Shown here: positions 1 through 7,705 of the stretch, piece after piece
How positions within the stretch are numbered: position 1 is the first letter of the stretch
Layout: each line of letters begins with the position of its first letter
Source of the DNA: Candidatus Eisenbergiella intestinipullorum
Lineage (GTDB): Bacteria; Bacillota; Clostridia; Lachnospirales; Lachnospiraceae
NCBI GenBank assembly: GCA_019119815.1
Contig: DWWH01000045.1
Coordinates: 1 to 45,946 of the forward strand
Reading direction: 5' to 3'
DNA: 45,946 nt
Notes under the pieces: generated by a model
What the model saw: the letters and a program-made list of their open reading frames with translations, nothing else
Database searches by the model: none
What the model was told of the DNA's origin: nothing
Made by a program: the position numbers and the translations under genes

Positions 1-149
1 GCAGCCTTCTGCTGGCCGGTGTAGAATGAATGGCACTTGGAACATACTTCCACGTGCAGCTCCGGCTTGGTGGAGCCCGTTACAAACGTGTTTCCGCAGT
101 TGCAGGTTACGGTTGCCTGATAATACTCAGGATGCAGTCCTTCTTTCAT
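1..149 (-). CDS. rpmE: 50S ribosomal protein L31 (3' end cut by window edge)
   Basis: Structural protein of the large ribosomal subunit. The 49 visible residues begin [20 protein letters not shown] and match the L31 N-terminus. Four cysteines (C16, C18, C37, C40) form the zinc-binding set of the 'C+' L31 type, so this is the zinc-containing rather than the zinc-independent paralogue. The start is fixed by an AGAGGTGA ribosome binding site seven bases upstream. The C-terminal codons lie beyond base 1. The gene follows rho in the same orientation, the usual Firmicutes arrangement, but has its own promoter and a structured leader. Confidence 0.95.
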   Translation of the reverse strand, partial: MKEGLHPEYYQATVTCNCGNTFVTGSTKPELHVEVCSKCHSFYTGQQKA

Positions 150-270
150 CGCTCTTCACCTCTTCTATTTTTTCCTGGTTCTTAATTCGTTCTCATCCTC
201 GAATCCGCCGGAGCGGATATTTCCGGCATTTGCCGGATCCTGCCGTTTCCTATCCGTAAACAGCTTTTTT
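150..270 (-). ncRNA. Structured 5' leader of rpmE, candidate L31 leader
   Basis: About 120 nt lie between the rpmE promoter and start codon. On the minus strand they contain two tandem perfect hairpins, at 223-236 (CCGGCA/TGCCGG) and 203-218 (ATCCGC/GCGGAT). Autoregulatory L31 leader RNAs are known in Firmicutes and other phyla. Assignment here rests on position and structure only, not on a covariance-model match. Confidence 0.45.
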
Positions 271-299
271 ATTGTAGCATAGCTTCTGTTTAAGCGCAA
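271..299 (-). promoter_or_regulatory. Sigma-A-type promoter of rpmE
   Basis: On the minus strand: TTGCGC (294-299), 17-base spacer, TACAAT (271-276). It sits between the end of rho and the rpmE leader. Confidence 0.65.
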
Positions 300-318
300 G
301 CCCGATTTTTCAACAAAA

Positions 319-2082
319 TTACAGAATCTTCATCTTTCTGACCACGTTGACAAAATCGGTGTTGCTTCTGGTCCTCGTGAACATGTCCAGGATCTTGTCC
401 ACGGCCTCCTCGGGCTTCAGGCCGTTGAGCGCCTTGCGCAGGATACCTGTCGCCTCCAGCTCCTCGGGAGAAAGAAGCAGGTCCTCTCTTCTGGTGCTGG
501 ATTTGGGAATGTCGATGGCCGGGAACACTCTTCTTTCGGAAAGCTTGCGGTCCAGAACGATCTCCATGTTGCCCGTTCCCTTGAATTCCTCGTAGATCAC
601 GTCGTCCATCCGGCTTCCCGTGTCCACCAGCGCTGTCGCAAGGATGGTCAGGCTGCCGCCCTCCCGCATGTTCCTCGCCGCGCCGAAGAAACGCTTGGGC
701 ATATGCAGGGCCGCCGGATCCAGGCCGCCGGAGAGCGTCCGTCCGCTGGGCGGGATCACCAGATTGTAGGCACGGGTCAGGCGCGTAATGCTGTCAAGCA
801 GGATCATCACGTCCTTTTTATGCTCCACCAGACGTTTGGCGCGCTCGATCACCATTTCCGATACCCGCTTGTGATGCTCCGGGAGCTCGTCAAAGGTGGA
901 GTAGATCACTTCCACGTTCGGCCCCTCGATCGCCTCCCTGAAATCCGTCACTTCCTCAGGACGCTCATCGATCAGCAGGATGATCAGGTGCATGTCCGGA
1001 TTGTTGGTCTTCACCGACTGGGCCACCTGCTTTAACAGCGTGGTCTTACCGGCCTTCGGCGGAGAAACGATCATGCCTCTCTGGCCCTTTCCCACCGGGC
1101 TGATCAGATCCATGATGCGCATGGCCACAGAGGAACGGGACAGCTCCAGGCTGATCCTCTCATTCGGGAAAATCGGGGTCATATCTTCAAAGCTGCACCG
1201 CTTTGCGGCAACCTCCGGCGCGTAGCCGTTGATGCTCTTCACATAAAGCAGGGCGCTGAACTTCTCGTTCTGGGTCTTTACGCGGGTATTTCCCACGATG
1301 ATGTCTCCGGTCTTCAGGCCGAAGCGGCGGATCTGGCTGGGCGCCACATATACGTCGTTCTCGCCGGGAAGATAGTTGGCACAGCGGATGAATCCGTAAC
1401 CGTCCGGCATGACCTCCAGGATGCCGTTTGCGCTGATGCCGCTGTCCAGCTCGGCAGGGAATCCTTCTTCCGCGGACGCAGCCTGTGCGGCCGGCACCTC
1501 ATTCTGCGCTGCCGGTTCTCCGGCATTCTGTGCGCCCGCCGGGGCATATCCGTTCTGCGCATGGCTGTTCTGCCCCTGTGCATATCCTGTTCCGCCGTTT
1601 CCCTGCGTCTGGATAAACCGGCGCACCGGCTTTCGTTCCGCCGTCTTTGCAGCAAAAGCCGCTCCCGTGCTCCCTGTGCTGCGCCCCTGCGTTCCTTCCG
1701 TCTTCTGCGTTTCCTGCCCTGCGTTCCGGCGGCTGTGCGTTCCTTCCTTCGGCAGCTCCTGTGACGCGGCCCTGCGGCTGTGCGCTCCCTCTGTCCTCTG
1801 CTGTCCGGCGTTTTCCGTCTTGCGGCTGTGCGCGCTTCTCTGCGCGGCTGCGGCCGGCTTTCTTTCGGAAGCGGCGGGATTCTTTTCCGCTGCCTCCGAA
1901 GCCTTCCCGGCCGCAGCGTCCTCCGCGCGCTGATTCTCTTTTTCATCAAGTGCAAGCATCGCTTCGATCACATCCGCCTTCTTCATGGATGATGTCCCTT
2001 TGATCCCGCGGGATCTGGCAATCTCCTTCAGATCGGTCAGTGCAAGCGACTGATACTTTTCTCTCATGCCCAAACTGCTCAT
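319..2082 (-). CDS. rho: Transcription termination factor Rho
   Basis: Hexameric RNA helicase/ATPase that terminates transcription in the cytoplasm. The 587 residues begin with a Rho N-terminal SAP-like helix set (about 1-45), followed by a long Q/E/S/R-rich low-complexity insertion (about 50-205) with repeated EGxHSRR-like units. Then come the cold-shock RNA-binding domain ([13 protein letters not shown]) and the RecA-type ATPase with Walker [11 protein letters not shown] and Walker [10 protein letters not shown]. Typical Rho without an insertion is about 420 residues, so the extra length is the disordered segment. The start is supported by GGAGG six bases upstream. A roughly 270-nt leader suggests the attenuation-type autoregulation known for rho, which is inference. 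Confidence 0.97.
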   Translation of the reverse strand: MSSLGMREKYQSLALTDLKEIARSRGIKGTSSMKKADVIEAMLALDEKENQRAEDAAAGKASEAAEKNPAASERKPAAAAQRSAHSRKTENAGQQRTEGAHSRRAASQELPKEGTHSRRNAGQETQKTEGTQGRSTGSTGAAFAAKTAERKPVRRFIQTQGNGGTGYAQGQNSHAQNGYAPAGAQNAGEPAAQNEVPAAQAASAEEGFPAELDSGISANGILEVMPDGYGFIRCANYLPGENDVYVAPSQIRRFGLKTGDIIVGNTRVKTQNEKFSALLYVKSINGYAPEVAAKRCSFEDMTPIFPNERISLELSRSSVAMRIMDLISPVGKGQRGMIVSPPKAGKTTLLKQVAQSVKTNNPDMHLIILLIDERPEEVTDFREAIEGPNVEVIYSTFDELPEHHKRVSEMVIERAKRLVEHKKDVMILLDSITRLTRAYNLVIPPSGRTLSGGLDPAALHMPKRFFGAARNMREGGSLTILATALVDTGSRMDDVIYEEFKGTGNMEIVLDRKLSERRVFPAIDIPKSSTRREDLLLSPEELEATGILRKALNGLKPEEAVDKILDMFTRTRSNTDFVNVVRKMKIL

Positions 2083-2542
2083 ACTGTTCCTCCATTTTAT
2101 GTTCCGTTTCTTATCCGTTCAATGGGAAATCCTGACTGCGCCCGGCTTTATCCAGGCGTTTCTGTATCCTTATCCTCTTTCAGATTTTACATTCCTGCAC
2201 AGGGAAATAAAACATAGATACCCGGCATGACGGGAGGTCCTTTCCGAAAGGAAGCGCCGTCCCTTGTTATGCCTGTCCAATGGCGCCTGTCTGTATGACG
2301 CCAGCGAGATATGTTCCAAAGGAAAAAATGGATTTTGTAATTTCCGTTCCTTATTATATAACAAATCCTGAAAAATAGGAAGTCCTTTTTGGAAAACCTT
2401 TGCAGAACGGGTTCGGGCCGTAACGCTTTTTTTACGTGCCGGTCACCGCGAAGCGCCGGACGATCCTGAGACCGTCCGGCGCTTCTGAACGCTTTTATGT
2501 CATTTTCGATGAAGCCGGCCCTCACTCGGGCAAAGCTTTTTC
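2083..2542. other. Intergenic region: rho leader and promoter, kdgK 3' end
   Basis: No convincing gene. A minus-strand TATAAT (2353-2358) with a weak -35 TTCCTA (2376-2381) is the likely rho promoter, giving a leader of about 270 nt that contains the 15-bp palindrome at 2238-2252. A 13-bp GC-rich stem-loop at 2450-2485 follows kdgK. Confidence 0.5.
2450..2485 (-). terminator. Stem-loop downstream of kdgK, possible terminator
   Basis: Perfect 13-bp stem (GAAGCGCCGGACG and its complement) around a 10-base loop, about 60 bases after the kdgK stop. On the minus strand no U-run follows directly, so it may act with Rho or only protect the mRNA 3' end. Confidence 0.45.
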
Positions 2543-3571
2543 TTATCTCTGCACCCGTCCGGAACCGTCGCCGCCTGCCAGCTTCTCCACTTCCGCCACA
2601 GAAACCATGTTGTAGTCTCCTTCGATGGAATGCTTCAGAGCGGAAGCCGCCACCGCGAACTCGATCGCTTCCTGCGTGCTCTTTCCGTTTAGCAGCGCAT
2701 AGATCAGGCCGCCGCCGAAGCTGTCGCCGCCGCCCACGCGGTCAATGATGTGCAGATGATACAGCTTGGAGAAGCAATATTCTCCGCTCGCAGAATCATA
2801 CAGCATGCCGCTCCAGTCGTTGTCGGAAGCGGATTTGCTCTCGCGCAGGGTGATCGCAACCTTTTCAAAATGGAAGCGGTCGGCCAACTGCTTCGCCACG
2901 GACTTGTAGCCTTCCTTGTTCAGCTTTCCGGCATAAATGTCCGTATTTTCCGCTTCGATGCCGAACACATCCTTGGCATCCTCTTCATTGGAGATGCACA
3001 CGTCCACATACTGGCACAGGTCGGTCATGGCCTCTCTGGCCTGCTGTCTGGTCCAGAGCTTGCCGCGGTAATTTAAGTCGCAGCTGATCTTCACGCCATG
3101 CTTCTTGGCCGCGATGCAGGCCTGTCTGCAGATGCGCACCACATTTTCTCCCAGCGCGGGGGTGATTCCGGTGAAGTGGAACCAGTCCGCCCCTTCAAAA
3201 ATGGTATCCCAGTCAAAATCCTCTTCCGTCGCCTCTGCGATGGCGGAATGCGCGCGGTCATAGATACAGACGCTTCCGCGGGTGGACGCGCCCTTCTCCA
3301 GGAAGTAAATGCCGACCCTGTCTCCGCCTCTGGTGATATGTTCGGTGTTCACGCCGTACTTGCGCAGGCTGTTCACCGCCATCTGGCCGATGGCATGGGA
3401 AGGAAGCTTCGTTACGAAACGGGAATCCAGCCCGTAGTTCGCCAGGGAAACGGATACGTTCGCCTCTCCGCCTCCGAAGGTTGCCTCAAAGGAATCCGCC
3501 TGTACGAAGCGCAGGTAGTCATAGGGCTGCAGACGCAGCATCAGTTCTCCGAAAGTAATTACTTTTGCCAT
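2543..3571 (-). CDS. kdgK: PfkB-family 2-keto-3-deoxygluconate kinase
   Basis: Phosphorylates 2-keto-3-deoxygluconate to KDPG in hexuronate or Entner-Doudoroff-type catabolism. The 342-residue protein has the ribokinase/PfkB fold: N-terminal substrate-binding GGGEANVSVSLA, and the C-terminal PfkB signature DRVGGGDSFGGG, whose Asp is the catalytic base. Length and ends fit the family. It is the second gene after the KDPG aldolase, so its product feeds the enzyme encoded just upstream. A 130-bp intercistronic region made almost wholly of stem-loops separates the two. AAGGAGATAGT precedes the ATG. The specificity (KDG rather than another sugar) rests on the aldolase neighbour. Confidence 0.88.
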   Translation of the reverse strand: MAKVITFGELMLRLQPYDYLRFVQADSFEATFGGGEANVSVSLANYGLDSRFVTKLPSHAIGQMAVNSLRKYGVNTEHITRGGDRVGIYFLEKGASTRGSVCIYDRAHSAIAEATEEDFDWDTIFEGADWFHFTGITPALGENVVRICRQACIAAKKHGVKISCDLNYRGKLWTRQQAREAMTDLCQYVDVCISNEEDAKDVFGIEAENTDIYAGKLNKEGYKSVAKQLADRFHFEKVAITLRESKSASDNDWSGMLYDSASGEYCFSKLYHLHIIDRVGGGDSFGGGLIYALLNGKSTQEAIEFAVAASALKHSIEGDYNMVSVAEVEKLAGGDGSGRVQR

Positions 3572-3599
3572 ACTATCTCCTTTTTAAACATAAACCTGA

Positions 3600-3701
3600 G
3601 AAGAATGACGCAGTCATTCTTCGGTACGGGGCAGGTCTGCCGTGCAGACCTTAGCAGTTCTTAGTCCGTGTCTTTTGCGGACTTAGAACTGCTCCCCGTA
3701 C
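3600..3701 (-). repeat. Intercistronic multi-branched hairpin element (aldolase-kdgK)
   Basis: Immediately after the aldolase TAA. An outer stem GTACGGGG (3694-3701) pairs with CCCCGTAC (3624-3631). It encloses a 16-bp hairpin with one mismatch (3653-3693) and an 8-bp hairpin AGGTCTGC/GCAGACCT (3633-3651). A separate 10-bp hairpin (3600-3622) follows. The result is a three-way junction plus a stem. It may be a mobile palindromic element or an mRNA processing/stability element; no known riboswitch was recognised. Confidence 0.7.
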
Positions 3702-4649
3702 TTATCTCTGTACCAGATGGATCGCAAAGCCGGCGATCTCATCCGTAAAGTAAGCTGCCTTGTCCGTTACGGTCTCCTCGCGGAATTCGTAGCCGCGCGC
3801 CCGGAAATAGGCGATGGCACGGGGCAGGGTATGGGTTGCGATGGCGATGTGGCCGTTCTTTCCCAGATACCTCTTCTTCATGATCTCCACTTCGTTCTCG
3901 CCCACGAAGATGCTGGAATTTCCAACCTTTTCCTTCATGCCGAACATGTCCACGAACAGCTTCGCAGCCGCCTGCGCTTCCTGCTCGTTCTCCGTGTTGA
4001 TGCCAATGTGGTCCACTCTCAGGCCGAGCATGGTCTGCACTGCCTGTCTGGTCAGACGCTCGATCTCCTCCCAGTTCTCCGCCTCGATGAGATCCTTCTT
4101 CACCATCCAGGTTCCGCCGCAGGCTACGATCTTGTTGAACTTGATGTAGTCCAGCAGGTTCTTCTCATTCACTCCGCCGGTGGGCATCCAGCGCAGGGTG
4201 GTGTAAGGGCCTGCCAGCGCCTTCAGCTTGGCAACGCCGCCGTTCTGTTCTGCCGGGAAGAACTTGACCACGGAAAGGCCCAGGCTCATGGCCTGCTCCA
4301 TCTCTCCGGGAGAAGCGGTTCCGGGAATCATGAGCATTCCCTTATCCAGCACATATTTTGTAATCTCCGGATTGAAGCCGGGGCTGACGATAAAGGATAC
4401 TCCCGCGTCGATAGCCCGGTCCGCCTGCTCCTTCGTCAGAACGGTTCCCGCTCCGACCAGCATCTCGGGCACCTCAGCCACGATACGCCGGATCGCTTCC
4501 TCCGCGGCCGCCGTGCGGAAGGTTACCTCCGCAGCCGGAAGACCGCCTCTGACCAGCGCTCTCGCCAGCGGCACCGCTTTCTCGGCGTCGTCGATCGCGA
4601 TGACGGGAACGATTCCGATCTCATAGATCCTCTGTAATACGTCGCTCAT
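3702..4649 (-). CDS. eda: KDPG/KHG aldolase fused to a VOC (glyoxalase-like) domain
   Basis: Class I aldolase splitting 2-keto-3-deoxy-6-phosphogluconate into pyruvate and glyceraldehyde 3-phosphate. Residues 1-205 are the TIM-barrel aldolase: the conserved Glu is in AEVTFRT and the Schiff-base Lys in VVKFFPAEQNGG. Residues about 206-315 form a separate VOC-fold domain beginning LRVDHIGINTENEQ. The aldolase alone is about 210 residues, so this is a fusion, which I know from other Clostridia. The role of the VOC domain is unknown. The start at MSDVLQRIYEIG is chosen because GGAGAG lies five to six bases upstream; an upstream in-frame extension crosses the promoter and is rejected. First gene of the operon with kdgK. 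Confidence 0.92.
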   Translation of the reverse strand: MSDVLQRIYEIGIVPVIAIDDAEKAVPLARALVRGGLPAAEVTFRTAAAEEAIRRIVAEVPEMLVGAGTVLTKEQADRAIDAGVSFIVSPGFNPEITKYVLDKGMLMIPGTASPGEMEQAMSLGLSVVKFFPAEQNGGVAKLKALAGPYTTLRWMPTGGVNEKNLLDYIKFNKIVACGGTWMVKKDLIEAENWEEIERLTRQAVQTMLGLRVDHIGINTENEQEAQAAAKLFVDMFGMKEKVGNSSIFVGENEVEIMKKRYLGKNGHIAIATHTLPRAIAYFRARGYEFREETVTDKAAYFTDEIAGFAIHLVQR

Positions 4650-4722
4650 CTTCTCTCTCCTTTTCTTTTCTCCTTTTTCTTCCCGCCTCTTTTCCCAAAA
4701 TGCGGAAAGCCTCTGTGTTCCT

Positions 4723-4752
4723 ATCATACCGCATGCGGCGTAAAAAAAGCAA
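4723..4752 (-). promoter_or_regulatory. Promoter of the aldolase-kdgK operon with palindrome in the spacer
   Basis: Minus strand: TTGCTT (4747-4752), 18-base spacer, TATGAT (4723-4728). The spacer contains the perfect palindrome CCGCATGCGG (4729-4738), which could be a repressor site. Divergent from the malic enzyme promoter. Confidence 0.5.
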
Positions 4753-4781
4753 ATCAAATGTTGTAAGAAAAATAGTTTATC

Positions 4782-4810
4782 TTGCACATCAAAACCAAAT
4801 ATTATATGAT
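4782..4810 (+). promoter_or_regulatory. Sigma-A-type promoter of the malic enzyme gene
   Basis: TTGCAC (4782-4787), 17-base spacer, TATGAT (4805-4810). The transcript leader contains an 11-bp stem-loop (4828-4859, one G-U pair) without a following U-run. Confidence 0.6.
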
Positions 4811-4906
4811 TATAGGAAAGCGATTTTCCGAAAGTTCTCCCCTTTGTAAGAGCTTTCGGGAAGGCTCCGGAAATCATCGGTCAGATAAAACAGAATGGAG
4901 AATGAG

Positions 4907-6061
4907 ATGACGACAAACGAAAAAGCGCTTGCGCTTCATGAAAAGCTGCACGGAAAACTGGAAACTGTTTCCAAGGTGCCGGTCCGGTCCAGAGAGGATC
5001 TGGCACTGGCCTATACACCGGGCGTGGCAGAGCCCTGCAAGGTAATCGCACAGAACCGGGAAGCCGCCTATACCTATACGATGAAGGCGAACACCATCGC
5101 GGTGGTCTCCGACGGTTCCGCGGTTCTGGGCCTGGGCAACATCGGCCCCCATGCCGCCATGCCGGTCATGGAAGGAAAGGCTGTTCTCTTCAAGGAGTTT
5201 GGCGGGGTGAACGCGGTCCCCATCTGCCTGGACACGCAGGATACGGAGGAGATCATCAAAGCCGTCACCTGGATCGCTCCCGCTTTCGGCGGCATCAATC
5301 TGGAGGACATCAGCGCGCCCCGCTGCTTTGAGATCGAAGAGCGGCTGAAGGAGACACTGGATATTCCGGTATTCCACGACGATCAGCACGGTACTGCCAT
5401 CGTGGTCCTGGCCGGCGTCATCAATGCGCTGAAGGTGACCGGAAAGAAAAAGGAGGACTGCCGCGTGATCATCAACGGAGCGGGAAGCGCCGGGATCGCC
5501 ATCGCCAGGCTCCTTCTGACCTACGGCTTTTCCAACGTGACTCTGTGCGACCGTTCCGGCATCCTCTCCAGGGACTCCGAAGGGCTGAACTGGATGCAGG
5601 AAAAGATGATGGATGTCACCAATCCGGAAGGGCGGACCGGCACCCTTGCCGACGCCATGAAGGGCGCGGATATTTTCATCGGCGTCTCCGCACCCGGCAT
5701 CGTCTCCCAGGAGATGGTCGCTTCCATGAATCCGGATGCCATCCTGTTCGCCATGGCCAATCCCGTTCCGGAGATCATGCCCGATCTGGCAAAGGCAGCA
5801 GGCGCCAGAGTGGTCGGAACCGGGCGCAGCGATTTTCCCAATCAGGTCAACAATGTGGTGGCCTTCCCCGGCATTTTCCGGGGAGCTCTGGAAGGCCGCG
5901 CCAGACAGATCACGGAAAAGATGAAGCTGGCAGCCGCCCTTGCCATCGCCTCTCTGGTTCCGGACGAGGCGCTGAATGAGGACAACATCCTGCCCGAAGC
6001 CTTCGATCCCCGCGTAGCCGACGTGGTGGCCGAAGCTGTCAAATCCAACATTGAACGCTGA
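4907..6061 (+). CDS. NAD(P)-dependent malic enzyme (oxaloacetate-decarboxylating)
   Basis: Converts malate to pyruvate and CO2 with reduction of NAD(P); cytoplasmic. The 384 residues carry the short bacterial malic enzyme layout: YTPGVAEPC with the catalytic Tyr near residue 35, the Lys/Asp metal region FGGINLEDISAPRCFEIE, the motif VFHDDQHGTAIV, and a Rossmann motif INGAGSAGIAIA. It lacks the phosphotransacetylase domain of the long form. Two ATGs are possible. 4907 is preferred because TGGAGAA lies seven bases upstream, whereas the ATG at 4895 has no spaced Shine-Dalgarno. It is divergent from the aldolase operon and its last 11 bases overlap the next gene. Confidence 0.94.
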   Translation: MTTNEKALALHEKLHGKLETVSKVPVRSREDLALAYTPGVAEPCKVIAQNREAAYTYTMKANTIAVVSDGSAVLGLGNIGPHAAMPVMEGKAVLFKEFGGVNAVPICLDTQDTEEIIKAVTWIAPAFGGINLEDISAPRCFEIEERLKETLDIPVFHDDQHGTAIVVLAGVINALKVTGKKKEDCRVIINGAGSAGIAIARLLLTYGFSNVTLCDRSGILSRDSEGLNWMQEKMMDVTNPEGRTGTLADAMKGADIFIGVSAPGIVSQEMVASMNPDAILFAMANPVPEIMPDLAKAAGARVVGTGRSDFPNQVNNVVAFPGIFRGALEGRARQITEKMKLAAALAIASLVPDEALNEDNILPEAFDPRVADVVAEAVKSNIER

Positions 6062-7058
6062 GAGCGCTGCGGCTTTCTGCCGGGAAAACAGCGCGCCCTA
6101 CCGCACGCTCAGCGCCTGGTGCCTGGAGCATTACGGGGAAAAGCTGTACAAGATCGCGCTGGATGCAGGCTTTACCTGCCCCAACCGGGACGGAACCCTG
6201 GGAGAGAGGGGCTGCATCTTCTGCAGTGCGGGCGGAAGCGGCGACTTTGCCGTCGGCAGAGACGGAGCTTTTGCCAGAGAAGGCGCTGACGGCTTTTCTT
6301 TCGGCGAAAGCGGGACGCTTCGCGCTCAGCTGGATGCGGGGCGCTCCCTGCTTTCCCGCAAAAAGACCGGCAGCCGCTTTATCGCCTATTTTCAGGCTTA
6401 CACCAACACCTACGGGCCGCTCCCCAGGCTGGAGCGGCTCTTCTCCGAGGCGCTCGGCGAGCCGGATATTGCCGGCATCTCCATTGCCACCCGGCCGGAC
6501 TGTCTGCCGGATGCGGTCGTTGATCTGCTTCTTTCTCTCCGGGAGCGTTTTCCGGGCAAATTCATCTGGGTGGAGCTGGGACTTCAGACCATCCATGAAA
6601 AGACGGCGGCCTACATTCGCCGGGGCTATCCCCTCTCCTGCTTTGACAGGGCCGTAACGGCCCTGCACGCGGCAGGGATCCCTGTGATTGTTCATGTGAT
6701 CCTGGGTCTTCCGGGCGAAACACGGGACATGATGCTGCAGACCATCCGCTATCTGAACGGCTGCGGCATCTGGGGCATCAAGCTGCAGCTTCTGCACGTG
6801 CTGGAGGGAACGGATCTGGCTGCAGACTACCGGGCCGGCCTTTTTCAGGTGCTTTCCATGGAGGACTATCTTTCCATCCTCTGTGACTGCATCGCCGCGC
6901 TGTCTCCCGATACCGTCATCCACCGGGTCACGGGAGACGGGCCGAAACGCCTGCTCATCGCCCCCCTTTGGAGCGCCGACAAACGCAATGTATTGAATCA
7001 GCTTCACCGCAGGCTGAAGCTGAACGCCATCAGACAGGGACAACGCTATGAAAAATAA
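6051..7058 (+). CDS. TIGR01212 family radical SAM protein (YtqA-like)
   Basis: Radical S-adenosylmethionine enzyme of unknown substrate; cytoplasmic, Fe-S dependent. The region around residues 40-60 carries the spaced cluster cysteines CPNRDG and GCIFC. Downstream, WVELGLQTIHEKTA and HVILGLPGE match the family's barrel motifs. The start is a TTG at 6051 that overlaps the end of the malic enzyme gene by 11 bases. No ribosome binding site is clear, so expression is probably by translational coupling. The start could lie a few codons further in. About 335 residues, normal for the family. Confidence 0.87.
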   Translation: MNAESAAAFCRENSAPYRTLSAWCLEHYGEKLYKIALDAGFTCPNRDGTLGERGCIFCSAGGSGDFAVGRDGAFAREGADGFSFGESGTLRAQLDAGRSLLSRKKTGSRFIAYFQAYTNTYGPLPRLERLFSEALGEPDIAGISIATRPDCLPDAVVDLLLSLRERFPGKFIWVELGLQTIHEKTAAYIRRGYPLSCFDRAVTALHAAGIPVIVHVILGLPGETRDMMLQTIRYLNGCGIWGIKLQLLHVLEGTDLAADYRAGLFQVLSMEDYLSILCDCIAALSPDTVIHRVTGDGPKRLLIAPLWSADKRNVLNQLHRRLKLNAIRQGQRYEK

Positions 7059-7104
7059 GCCCGGCAGCCTGTTTTTCACACGTACCTCTGGAACGGAGAT
7101 CATT

Positions 7105-7620
7105 ATGAATCAGGAACCGACTACCCTTTATAAGCTCATGGTCCTTTACATGCTGAACTGCGTCAATTTTCCTCTGACCACGGCGCAGATCGCCGAATTC
7201 ATCCTGGACCGGGATTACACCAATTTTCTCACCCTCCAGACCGTTTTTTCCGATCTGACCGAAACGGGACTCGCCCGCTCCAAGACCATCCTGAACCGGA
7301 CGCAGCTTTCCCTGACCGATGAGGGAAAAAACACCCTTCATTACTTTGAGAACCGCATCAGCGACGCCATCAAGGAGGACATCCGCGAATATTTTACCGC
7401 CCACCGTCTGGAGCTTCGCAACGAGTCCTCCATTCAGGGCGACTATTATAAGCTGGTCAACGGGGAATTTGAGGCCCAGCTGGTGGCGAAGGACGGGGAT
7501 GTGGATCTGGTCGGCATCCGTCTGTCCGTCCCCACCGAGGAGCTGGCGGCCTCCATCTGCGACAACTGGCAGAAAAAGAATAAGGAAATTTACCGCTATC
7601 TGACGGAGCAGCTTTTCTGA
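7105..7620 (+). CDS. DUF4364 family protein, winged-helix-like
   Basis: A 171-residue cytoplasmic protein of a family common in Clostridia and of unknown role. The N-terminal 70 residues (LYKLMVLYMLNCVNFPLTTA, then LSDLTETGLARS-type helices and LSLTDEGKNTL) have the character of a PadR/winged-helix DNA-binding fold. The C-terminal half is a small alpha/beta domain. The start is MNQEPTTLYK, with ACGGAG eight bases upstream; a longer in-frame extension begins inside the end of the radical SAM gene and has no signal. A bidirectional terminator follows. Confidence 0.82.
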   Translation: MNQEPTTLYKLMVLYMLNCVNFPLTTAQIAEFILDRDYTNFLTLQTVFSDLTETGLARSKTILNRTQLSLTDEGKNTLHYFENRISDAIKEDIREYFTAHRLELRNESSIQGDYYKLVNGEFEAQLVAKDGDVDLVGIRLSVPTEELAASICDNWQKKNKEIYRYLTEQLF

Positions 7621-7658
7621 AAAAGCCTGGAATAATTCCTCCGCAGAGGCAGCGGACG

Positions 7659-7705
7659 AAAAAGCTTTGGAACGGCATTTTCTGTCAGTCCAAAGCTTTT
7701 CCTTT
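7659..7705 (+). terminator. Bidirectional rho-independent terminator
   Basis: AAAAGCTTTGGA and TCCAAAGCTTTT face each other around an 18-base loop, with A-tracts on one side and T-tracts on the other. It ends the DUF4364 transcript on the plus strand and rarA on the minus strand. Confidence 0.75.

Noticed and set aside
26..259. Plus-strand small frame at the left edge
   Set aside because: It is antisense to rpmE and its leader and has no ribosome binding site.
4650..4877. N-terminal extension of the KDPG aldolase
   Set aside because: The extension crosses the operon promoter and is Lys/Arg/Phe-rich without homology; a good ribosome binding site precedes 4649.
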